From Strigops habroptila (Eukaryota; Chordata; Aves; Psittaciformes; Psittacidae), in contig NC_044277.2 of the NCBI RefSeq assembly GCF_004027225.2, positions 84,394,283 through 84,458,282 of the forward strand: a stretch of DNA of 64,000 nt, given 5' to 3'. The notes under the pieces are model-generated. The model was not told the origin of the DNA. It saw nothing but the letters and a program-made list of their open reading frames with translations, and did no database searches. The number at the start of each line of letters is the position of its first letter. Within the stretch, counting starts at the first letter, position 1. Positions 22,786 through 33,660 of this stretch are shown here, in pieces. The position numbers and the translations under genes were made by a program.

Positions 22786-25700
22786 ATGGAGTCTCTCTCA
22801 GTGTCAATCAACAGCTTCACTCTGGACCTTTACAAAAAGCTGAATGAAACTTCCAGAGGCCAAAACATTTTCTTTTCTCCTTGGAGTATTGCAACTGCTC
22901 TTGCCATGGTCTACCTGGGTGCAAAAGGTGACACTGCAACCCAGATGGCTGAGGTAAGCTCTGAAATCAGCAGGATATCACCTCACAGGTTGTTGCTACA
23001 TAAATTGCCTTATTCTTCAGCTACGTGGAACAGAAAGGAACAACACAGCAGAACATAATGTTGGTACAGGAAATAACCCTGCTCGTGCTGCCAGCAATCC
23101 TGTAGGTCACTGTTCTTCCACTTTATTTCCAAGATCACCCTGCTCTGCACCACCCCAACATTTAGCTTATACTTACAGCTCCTAGGGCACTGCAAGTGGT
23201 GTGCCAGAGGGAAGCTACTGACGTTAGAGGCTGCTGCTGGTCTTACTTGGAGCTCTACCTTCCATTTTAATTGTCCTTTGAACAGAATAATTCACCTGAT
23301 ATGGTGCTCAAATAGTAATAAAGAGACAACTGCATTAAAAAAAAAAAAAAAGGGAGCTCAGACATACTGCAAAAAAAGAAAGCTGGAGATAATATCACTG
23401 CTTTTAGACCCAAGATGGTTCTGGAAACAGTATATCTGCTTTCTCATACTGCATACCAAAGTTAGTAAGCTCTCCTGCACAGAAGCAGTACAAATACCTT
23501 TGCTTGTGATATAGTCCATAAATGAAGTCATGCTCCCACAAATAATGGAGACATACTACTACTGAAAATATAATTTCACTTGTGCCCACTTTTACAGAAT
23601 TTTTCAATCTTTGTACTCTTTTAGGTTATACACATTTACTTACACACATTAAATGCAGAGTTTTCCATTTGTGTCCCAGCAGTAAGACTCTGAAGTGCAC
23701 TACTCTGTTTGTTGTGTTCGGTCATGATCTGAACATAAATTCCATACAGCTAAGCACAAACTGAACATTTATCCAAATAAATTGACCATTTACCTAAATA
23801 AATTGATGTTTCAGCCATAATACTGATCTATTATTAAGCAGTGAATGCGACTGAAGTCTATATAGTAATGATACAGTTATAGAGGCTAAATAAAGAGTAA
23901 GGTCTTGTCCTTAATAACTTTAATAGACTAACCATCACTGGGCATGACTGAATTACCATAGAAAACTAACATACTTATATAACCGTTGAGCACATTTATC
24001 CTCAAATAACAAGCTGCTTTTATGAACATTTATCATCATCACAGGTTCTTCATTTTAACCAGACTGCAAGAGAAGGAAGTTCATCTGGGAAAACAAGGCC
24101 TTCTCTGGGGAGTCCAAAGAGAAGAAAAATGGTATTTATTACAACAAAAGACTCCGAGAAAAAAAATCTCTGAGACGGGAATAGTTAAACACAACTACTG
24201 CTTTAGCCTTTTAACATCTGGTTGTCTTCAGTCTGTATCTACTGTTGCACTTCTTAGTAAGAACTATATATAGAAAAAACAAATGCAAACAAGCAGGCAA
24301 AGTTATTGTAAAACTCATGAACTCAGGCCTCCAAAAGCAGAACTGAGACACTAACAGCACTTTGATTTGCCCTAATACCTAAAACCAAGTTTTAGATTTA
24401 GTCTTGGTTTTAGTTGGTCTATGGAAGCATCAACAAACCAATTGCCCTAATATGCTTAGGACAATTCTATCTCTTGCCAGCTTCAGTTTGGGGTTTTTTT
24501 GCTGTAGTGAAAAACAATTACTGCATTCACACCTGACTCCAGCCCTACACAATAAACTCCTTTCTGCTTTTCTCATGCATGAACGCATCAGGCAAACAAA
24601 ATTCCCCTTTCAGCTAACATACCGCTTCATCAGCTCGCCGGAGGCCTGCCACCAGGGGGAACCGGTTTTTCATCAAATGAATTCCTTAACCACGGAAAGG
24701 CTTGTAAACTCAAACAAGCCATGTTCCTTTAGCACAGAAACTAAAATAAAGCTCAAAGAAACTAGATTAGACAAACTGGAAATAAAAGGGGGAAGGGAAT
24801 TATATCATCCTCTGCCTAGATGGCAGGGGATTAATCTTCAAAATGAATCATTATACCCACGTTCATTTTAGCAACTCACTGGCATTCTGAGTTGTAGCAA
24901 AGTCTGCCTAATCTGGTCCTTCAGATATTTCCCTCTATTACCTTTTCAAGTCTGTTCCCATCCCATTGCAAAACCCAGCCTCTCCTATTCCATGTCCTCT
25001 GGCTACTAAATTCTTTCCTAGGCGTCCTTCCTAGTAGCCCATATCTCAGCATGAGTGAGAAAACACTAGAGCAAGGAATGCCACCCGACCAACGTTATGA
25101 CAAATCACCATGAGTCAGTGGCACAGACTTAGTATCTCTCATGCAGGGCACAGTATACACCATGAAGGAGGAGACTGCACCCAAGCAGCTGGAGGGGAGC
25201 AGCTAACAGGTAGCAGTTTATTCCTCCATTATCAAAACAACAGCTGGCAACAGCTGGCATGCTCCCTGAGACCATCAACACTGACACCCAGGACAAGCTC
25301 CCTCCAAAATCTAAATAGTAACAACAAAATTCATGTGAAATAGAGAAAACCTGGATAGTTGGTAAGTCCATGCCCTGATATTAGCATCTGTCAGAACAGA
25401 GCACCTCCTCAAAAGCTGCCAGGCTGCACTGATAGGTCCTTGTAAAACTGAAAATTAGGCCTGACCATGACTGAAATGAGGAGGGTCCTGGGTCCTGATG
25501 TCCCCAAAGGCCTACACAGCACAACGGAAACAGATCATCGCCCTAGAGACAGAAAACAATTTGTCCAATTATACACAGTACTGCAGATGTGTAACATATT
25601 AAAAAAACAGCTCCATCATCCAAAACTCCTTTTTAATTAAAACATCATGGACAATTTAAATAACCACAGCAGGTGCGACACATCAGAGAGAGAAAAAAAT

Positions 25701-28700
25701 CCATACTAATTGGTGTGTCTTCCCAAGGATCCTGAGCGCAAGCAAGCTGAAAACGTCCACTCTGGCTTCAAAGAGCTCCTGTCTGCCATCAACAAACCCA
25801 GAAGTACCTACTTGCTGAAGAGTGCCAACCGACTGTATGAGGAAAAGACCTACTCATTACTGCCTGTGAGTTTACATCTTTACTTGAGAATATTTTGACA
25901 TTAAGAGGGATTATCAATAGAGATTATAAAAAAATTCCAAATCATACCACTGTGGTTTCAGGGAGCACACCATGACAGCCATGTGGGGCCAGCCTTGGGC
26001 AGACAAGAGGTCCATTTGTTTACAACAGTGGGCAGCAGTTTAGGAAATGCATGAGAACAAGGCATGCTGTGTAGTGATGTTTCTCCAGAATCTGCTGCAG
26101 TCACCAAGTGGTCTGCAGCTCAGGGACTTCATGAATTTGCAGACTTGCCTTTTGAATCTACTGCAACCCTCATCTAGGGAACCCTCACCAGTGGCTGTGT
26201 CTTTTGAGACTGCTGCCTGTTGGCATCATTACTGGTTTGTTTTTCCACTAAAGGACGCTTCTCCATATCTCTGGTCATCCTCCTCCTCTGCCTCTGTATC
26301 TTTTATACTCTAGCATTTCTGAGACAGAGGCAGCCAAAGCTTCACAGAGAACTCAGGCAATGGGCTCACCATAGCTTTATACAGTGCCATTCTATATATT
26401 CTATCATTTGTTCACTACTTCTTTCTTTGTAACTCTTGAATTTGCATTTGCCTTTTGACTATTGGGCAGATTTTTTTCTAGCAACTGTCCATTATAGCTT
26501 CAATACCTCATTCCTAAATGGTAATAACAATTTTCTATACTTTACACTTCACTGGCTCATTTATAAATATTTTAATATTTATATTTTAATGTAAACATTT
26601 AGATCTTGGTTTTATAGAATAAATACTTTAGCACAGACCCCAGCACGTATCCCTGTGGTACTCCAGTAGTAATAACCCTTCACTGTGAAGAGTTTCCTCC
26701 TACTCTTGGTTTCCAGTCTTTTAAACAAACAGGACCTACCTCTGTACTCCCATGGATGTTTAGTCTTTGGTGAGAAGTCTTATGAAATGCCATTTGGTAA
26801 TCCAAATAGATAGACTGTGATGGCTCAACCTTGTTGCCCATACACTTCCCAACACCTTCAAAAAACTCCCAGCAGATTGGTGATTTAGGATTTCCTATTA
26901 CAAAATGCCGTTGACATTCCTCCAATACATCATGTTTATCCCTATGCCCACTACACCCATTCTACTTATTTGCCCTGTACAGTCTCATGAGTTTGTAATC
27001 ACCTGCATTTTTGAAATCTTTTTAAAAACTCGTGTTGTATTAATCATCTTCCAGTTTCTTGGAAGGTGGTTTCAAATGAGATTACTGTGCTTTGATCTTG
27101 GAGTTTGTTTGGTCTCCTAAGTAATTAGTAATTTGTCCTTCTGAAGTTTATTGCTCATTTTCTCCATAATCTCATGCTTTAGAGGAAATCTGAAGAATTT
27201 CCTGCTGGGAATCTCCATGAACTGTTTCACAGCAGACAGCAATGCAAACATTAATTCTGCTTTTTTTGCCACGACTTTATTCTACCAGAACTTTCCCTTT
27301 ATGCCTAACCCTTTATTGTTCTCACAAACTCTTGGCAGGTTACTCACCTTTGAAGCATACTAAAAGCCTTGTTTCAACTTCATATGAGAATATTCTTCTG
27401 TCTTGTATTTTATAACGGAGGAAGGAAGTATTTCAATTACATAAAAAGGTCATTTTGAGAAGTTAAAAAACCCCCAAAACAAAACAACAAAAACCCAAAG
27501 AAGAATGTTTGTTTCATGGGGTATTTCAAAATTACAAATTTGCATCTTGGATTTCAAACACAAAAATTTGAAGCATCAGATTCCTTGAGACTGAAGTTTG
27601 ATCAGTCCTTACTTAATATTTAGCATAGAATGTATTAGACCTTATTTAAGGGTTATCCCATTTAAAACAAAGTATATTTTCTTCAATTAAGTATCAGCTG
27701 ATTGTACAATCTGTTGAAGTGATTATTTCTAACATTTTTATAATTCAAATTTAAGTAAATAAGCATAATTTTCCAATTTTATATTTCAGAAATTCTTACA
27801 GCTCGTTACAAGCTACTACAATGCAAAGCCACAAGCTGTAAACTTTAAGACAGCTGCAGAGCAAGCCAGAGCACAAATCAATATTTGGGTTGAAAATGAA
27901 ACTGAGAGTAAGTACCACTCTGGTGGCTTTTTCTTGTCTAGCTTTCAAATAATTTGTATTTCCACATGTATTGCTCTTGTAGTCTTGAAAACTCAGGGGA
28001 GGTGATGAGCAAAGCACAGTTAAATAGCTTAAAGAATGTCTCTCTCCAAACCGATGCTCCTTACAATGTCCTTCCCCTGATTCTTCATGCCATAGCTGCT
28101 TCTGAGTTATTTCTGTTCGCAGGAAGGCACAGGTAGATACTGATTGGCTTCACTCTGATTAGTGAGGGGTTTACTTCTGCTTTCTTCAGCTGCCTGCAGC
28201 CAACTTCACAGAATATCCAAGCTTTTCCACTTTACCCACTTTACCCACTTTCCAATGCCATTTACTGTCATAACTGCAATAAATATAGATATACTTCAAA
28301 AGCCATTTTAAATGGCACAAAAAATGCACACTAAAAACCCCTCCCAAATGCAAACGTTTTTGCTAGAGGGGTAGGCACAGAGAAGGCACAATTAAAATTG
28401 GTGAGTTATATAGTTCCACTGAAATAAGAGTTCTATTTGTCTGATTTTGCAGGGAAAATACAGGGTCTGCTGCCTGCAGGATCTCTCAATTCTCGCACTG
28501 TGTTGGTCTTAGTAAATGCCATTTATTTCAGAGGAAATTGGGAAAAGAAATTTCTGGAGAAAAATACTTCTGAGACACCCTTCAGACTGAGCAAGGTAAA
28601 TTCCTTGTCTATATGCCTGTTGTCATATGTCAATATGTCTATTATCGAGGAGCAAGAAACTTCTAAATACTTCACCTGCATTTCATATGCCACTGAAACA

Positions 28701-31700
28701 CTCCTTGTAGCTGGACACATGGTATAAACTCACTAAGAACAGCAACTGTGAAAATAACTCGGCATTATCTTAACCATGCATATTCATAAGATTTTTAATT
28801 AATGGCTCTTCAGTATCAAAACACTTGAGAATGCCATGGTTAAGCAGCTTAAGGACAAGAGGAAATAAGTATCAAGGTCCCACTTTCAAAAGAGATTGAG
28901 TTGCTTTTGAGAGCACTTCTTACACGCCTACAGCTCTTTTCTGCTTTTGAGACACAGTCTATACTCTGAGTTCAAGGAAACTGAATAAGCTATTCATCCC
29001 TCACATACCCTGGGTCTTGCATAAAACCTCAGAGGGAATTTTCATGGGGCTGTCATTTTAGCTGAGTGCACGAGGATGATGTATTCAGCATACATGGAGG
29101 GCACATTATTGAGCTGACAGTATTTAATGTACTGATGATTCACAGTAGCTGACTGCATGCAGATTTCTGGACTATATTAAAGGCAAGCAAAATTATTTGT
29201 CAATGGGAAGTATCTTGTTTGAGATAGATTATGAGTGTAAACACCTTTTGTGCGCCAGGCAAGGTGAAGCAATTATGTCAATGATGTGACTGTGTACCTG
29301 AAACCTACTGTGTACCTACTATGCTACATGTGTGGTTTTAGGATCCGTCATGGTACATGGTTGTGGTGGGTTGACCTTGGCTGGCCACCAGGTAGGTGCC
29401 CACCAAGCCTCTCTATCACTCCACCTCTCAACAGGACAGAGAGAAAAACAGGATGAAGAGCGCCTGGGCCAAGATAATGACAGGGAGACATTTACCAATT
29501 ACTATCCTGGGCAAAAATTCCTTGGCTTAAGGAAATTAATTTATTGCAAATTAATCAGAGTAGGTTAATAAGAAATAAGACTAAATATAAAACACCTTCC
29601 CTGACTCCTCCCTTCTTTCAGGCTCAACTTCCCTCCAAACTCTTCTATCTATCCCCCAAATGCAGCGCAGAGGGATGGGGAATAGAGATTGCAGTCAGTT
29701 CGTCACATGTCTCTGCTGCTCCTTCCTCCTCACACTTCTTTACTCATGTGGAGACTCTCTCACGGGATAGAGTCATTCATGTCCAACGTGAGTCATTCCC
29801 ATAGGCTGCAGTTCTTCATGAACTGCTCCAGCGTGGGTCCCTTCCAGGGGTGCAGCCCTTCAGGAACAGACTGCTCTGGCGTGGCTCCCCTGCGGGGCCA
29901 CAAGTCCTGCAGCGAACCTGCTCCAGTGTGGGCTCCTCTTTCCATGGGGCCACAGGTCCTGCCAAGAACCTGCTCCAGTGTGGGCTTCCCACAGGGTCAC
30001 AGCCTCCTTTGAGTGTTCCCCTGCTCCAGTGTGGGGTCCTCCACAGGCTTCAGGGGGGGTACCTGTTCCACCATGGTCTTTACCACATGCTGCAGGGGAA
30101 TCTTTGCTCTGGTGCCTGAAGCATCTCCTCCTCTCCTTCCTCACTGACCTTGGTGTCTGTAGAGCTGTTTCTCTCACACATTCTTATTCCTCTCTCCCAG
30201 CTGCTGTTGCGCAGCAGTTTTTACTCTTTCTTAAATATATTATCACAAAGATGTTACCAATATCACTGACTGGCTCAGCTTCGACCAGTGGTGGGTCTGG
30301 AACTGGCTCTGCCTGACATGGAGGCAACTTCTGCAGTCTTCACACAGAAGTCACCCCTGCACTTCCTTGCTACAAAACCTTGCTATGTAAACCCAATACA
30401 CTGCACACAGAGACAGTTTAATTCACAGGATACATCATAGCAAAGCCTGTGAATAGATAAACTTTTGCACTCAAATATAACAATGTGAAGCTGAGAGTGG
30501 ATGTATTAGTAAAAGCTCTGTGAACAAAGCACAGCATAAGAGTTCAAAAGACTAAGGGTAATGCAATTCCATCTGGTAATCCAGTCCTCTGTGGTTTGGG
30601 GAAGAGGAAAAGTCAGCACAAGTCACAGAAAATATGATTCGGAAGCCAAGTGAGATGATCAGTATTGCCTGGAAGGATAAAACAGGCGAAAGGGTTGATG
30701 GCATCCCCAGGAAGAAAGTGAACATTTTTTCCCCAATCAAGGCCCTTATTCCAGAAATGTAACTTTTGGGAGAAAACATGAAACACAGCAGTTATTGTTT
30801 ATCAAAGCTAACTCCTTTATTTTAAAATGAGAAATATATTACATGTGATTCAGTTAGCAGGTATGTATGTGTCTATGCTGATTTTTTTGTAAGGATCCCA
30901 ATGACTTTGAAAAGGGGGTATATGTGATACTGTACAAAGGGTACTGTGTATCCAAATGCTGGTGTGTCTTGTACTTGTTCGCAAATTTTTGCTTTCAGTT
31001 CAACGAAGCAAGTAAACGTCCATTTTAAGGAATGAAGTAACACTATTTTATGTCTGAATTTTTTCACAGACCAAGACTAACCCGGTACAGATGATGTTTC
31101 TGAGAGATACGTTTTTGATACTCCATGAAACAACCATGAAATTCAAAATCATTGAGCTGCCATATGTGGAAAATGAACTTAGCATGTTCATCCTCCTACC
31201 AGATGACATCAATGACAACACTACTGGTCTGGAACTGGTAAAACTGACTTACTGTTGCATTACATACACTGATAGGATAACAAAAATAGATTAAAAAAGT
31301 GAGGAAGAACGAGCTTCAAAATCATGGTAGAATAGGTTCTGATGTGTGCATACTTTGTTTCATAAACACCATTATTTCCCAGCTCCTAAGCTGAGGGCAT
31401 CTGATAATATTGCAAACATAGTATTTTACTTACGGATGCATCTAGAAGCTATGTCTGCACAACTGGCCTACACTGCTTTGCATCCTCTTTTCTAATGCCA
31501 GAATAGCACAAAGCAAGCATGGACCAAATCTGAATCACCGTGTTCTAAAGTTATCTTCTCCTAACAGCTGTATTAATTCATTTTTGTGCCATTTGCAGAC
31601 CAGATTTGCATCTGATATTTTGTGGTGGTTTCTCAAACTAAGTGTTGCCTATCCTGTCCCAGAAGGTACCAACAACCACTCATGACCACGCCAGGATAAG

Positions 31701-32527
31701 TTTCAGATTCCAAACAGATCAGGGCAAACATCTCTTTGTTTGTACTCAGGTCCCATGCATTCCACTTATTTCCCACTACTGGGAGAAAAGTTATCCATAT
31801 ACACACACAGCAAGAGCTTATTAATATCATTATAAGCCACACATTGCAAAAAAGCAATATTCTTCATACCAGGAAAAACAAAGAATTAACTACTCTGAGG
31901 TTTCAGGCCTATACCTCACCAGCTTTAAGAAAATAAATAGGAGTATAAGTCACTCAGCACTTCGCAGGATTATGCCCTACGAATATGGTGCATGTTCCAG
32001 CTGTACCCACTGCTGGTGGCTGGGTTTTGTTTTACATGTTCTTGATGAGTGTTATGACACTGGTATGTGCATGTCTTGTCTCTGTCCTTCACACTCCAAC
32101 TGTTTTCTTCCTCAACTCATTGCAGCTGGAAAGCGAGCTGACCTATGAGAAATTGGCGGAATGGACCAAATCAGCCAATATGGTGAAAGCTGAAGTGGAT
32201 CTGTACCTGCCCAAGTTGAAGGTGGAAGAGAATTATGACCTTAAATCCACGTTGAGCAGCATGGGGATACGAAATGCTTTTGAACCAGTTCAGGCTGATT
32301 TTACGGGGATGTCTGTGAAGAAAGATCTTTTCATCTCAAAAGTTATTCACAAAGCTTTTGTAGAGGTCAATGAAGAAGGTACTGAGGCAGCAGCTGCCAC
32401 AGGTGTCCTGGTGCTGAGATCAAAAGCACCAACACTGACTTTTAAAGCTGACCACCCTTTTCTCTTCTTCATCAGACACAACAAATCACAAACCATTCTC
32501 TTCTTTGGCAGACTCTGCTCACCCTAG
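22786..32527 (+). CDS. SERPINB10-like paralogue with degenerate AT-hook
   Basis: Coding exons: 22786-22953, 24045-24131, 25728-25865, 27790-27907, 28453-28595, 31070-31237, 32126-32527 (stop TAG), totalling 407 residues with all phases conserved and no disruption. Exon lengths match the upstream SERPINB10 except the last, three codons shorter. Exon 3 reads VLHFNQ...[12 protein letters not shown]: the two AT-hook arginines flanking Gly are Leu and Ser, so the DNA-binding core is lost while the basic PKRRK tail remains. The hinge EEGTEAAAA is intact. The loop continues [11 protein letters not shown], with Arg-Ser at canonical P2-P1, so a trypsin-like enzyme might cut after Arg. The codon split by intron 5 is AGG (Arg), where the neighbouring serpins have Gly. 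The ATG has T at -3, a weaker context than its neighbours. It is most likely a tandem duplicate of the MENT-type gene that now acts as a cytosolic or nuclear inhibitor. Intron 4 holds a CR1 reverse transcriptase relic and intron 6 a solo LTR. Confidence 0.85.
24045..24131 (+). other. C-D loop exon with broken AT-hook
   Basis: This 87-nt exon (29 codons) has the same length, acceptor and donor setting as the AT-hook exon at 12314-12400 and shares the RPS.G.PKRRKM frame. Leu and Ser replace the two Arg around Gly. The donor GTATTT mirrors GTATCT in the paralogue. Confidence 0.88.
26640..27350 (-). mobile_element. Decayed CR1/L3-type LINE reverse transcriptase fragment
   Basis: Read on the - strand, parts of the translation follow the CR1-family reverse transcriptase: WEFFEGVGK, then [16 protein letters not shown] (family pattern: LDFQKAFDKVPHQRL), then [13 protein letters not shown]. 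The + strand starts with ACTCCAGTAGTAATAACCCT, as in reversed CR1. Frames are broken and long parts are barely recognisable. It lies in intron 4 of the SERPINB10-like gene, opposite to it, and is far older than the 3' fragments elsewhere in the window. The limits are approximate, the right one particularly so. Confidence 0.7.
29362..30400 (-). mobile_element. Solo LTR of an avian endogenous retrovirus (family 2)
   Basis: About 1,040 bp bounded by TGTGGTGGGTTGACC and AACCCAATACA, which matches from memory a common neoavian LTR. It contains several imperfect tandem copies of a CTGCTCCAGTGTGGG unit (29824-30040). The - strand orientation is preferred: in that direction a TATTTAAG box lies about 170 bp from the start and an AATAAA near the end. 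No convincing target duplication was found (ATGGT left, CTGCA right). It sits in intron 6 of the SERPINB10-like gene, antisense to it, without internal viral sequence. Confidence 0.82.
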
Positions 32528-33134
32528 TCAGAGTTACTCCTTGCCCTGCAGAGCCAGAGATGCTTGCTTGCTAGCGTAGAGGCAAACCCCAAAGCCTGAA
32601 ACTCCTGCTGCAACTAGGCGGAGAAGGACCTTGACCCTTTCTCCACCAGACCGCACACCTTAGGGCTGGAGGCATAGCTCCATCTGTACTTCCCTCTTAC
32701 CCTGAAGGGACAACCATGACAGTGCCAAGAGGAGTGCAGAATGCCTTGCATCCACAGAGCAATGCTGGTTTTCACTCAGACCAGGCCATCAGGGTAGCTC
32801 TGTCCTAACTATTATTAGCTATAGCATTTCTATCCCTTCCCCTCTGAGCAGTGTATACAAACGCATGCTAACACAGTCCCTCTCCTCACCCCCATGACTA
32901 GAACCTCTGACCCAAACGTGGTCTCAACACTTACTCTCAGCCTACAGCAATTACATCCTACTTAGCCCTTGATTAGGTCCTTACATTGCAGCTAGAGGCA
33001 GACCCTCCACACATCCAAGGCCTGTGGCCATCCCCTTGTCTTCCTTCCACATCCCAGCTGCAAACCTTCAGCAGCTCCGAATTTAACCTCAAATTAGCTT
33101 CACATGTCACTCCACAGCTTTCCTTAAAAGAAAA

Positions 33135-33140
33135 AATAAA
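33135..33140 (+). terminator. Candidate polyadenylation signal of the SERPINB10-like gene
   Basis: AATAAA at 33135-33140 follows a 607-nt candidate 3' UTR that is C-rich and free of long open frames. It lies only a few hundred bases from the next gene's CpG island. Confidence 0.35.
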
Positions 33141-33279
33141 TTAAAAATACACGTCTACAGGGGCTATTTGTCTCACTCAGACCCTCGGGTACACGAGGAG
33201 GGCCCAAGCCTGCACAGCAATAGCTCGCTTTTCCTTAAAACAAGCCCTGCTTCAAAACTAATCACTAACAGTTATAACC

Positions 33280-33660
33280 CCTCATGGGTTGGGGTGGTTC
33301 CTGTCCGCTGTGCCACGAGAGGGAGGCAGAGCTGGAAAATCACCCGCTCTGCCCAGGAGAGGCCCAAGGAGATACTAAACGGACGGGGACGGTTAATGGC
33401 TCTCGGCGGGAGGGGGCAGCGCCCGCGCCGCCATTTTGGCTGGAGTTGCTGCGGTACTTCCTCGTTCGTGGCGGCCAACGGGGGAGCGCCGCAGCCTCCG
33501 GCTCAAGCCCGGGGCGCGGCTGAGGAGGGGCCGAGATGCCGGCCTTTCCTCCGGCTCCGCGGCGCTTCCGGGAGGAGGCGAGCGGGGCGGCCGGGCGGGT
33601 GAGTGTGCTGGGGACGCCGTTCCCTACGGGGAGCCTTGCGCTGTAGAAGCTGCGCGGTGT
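33280..33660 (+). promoter_or_regulatory. SERPINB6: CpG-island promoter and noncoding exon 1 of SERPINB6
   Basis: CpG-dense, GC-rich sequence stands out sharply from the AT-rich surroundings. It contains GCCGCCATTTTGGCTG, which includes a YY1-like core, and ends with a strong donor after 33598 (CGGGCGG|GTGAGT). An exon ending there would splice to the acceptor at 36261-36262, ahead of the SERPINB6 start. Long open frames on both strands here are a by-product of high GC. The island could fire in both directions, but no - strand gene is seen. Confidence 0.7.

Noticed and set aside
24404-24871. 155-codon open frame in intron 3 of the SERPINB10-like gene
   Set aside because: No homology recognised, no conserved motif, and it sits between two well-supported serpin exons; likely chance.
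29544-30316. Open frames of about 90-110 codons with repeated Ser/Pro/Gly words
   Set aside because: They are translations of the tandem units inside the solo LTR, not a gene.
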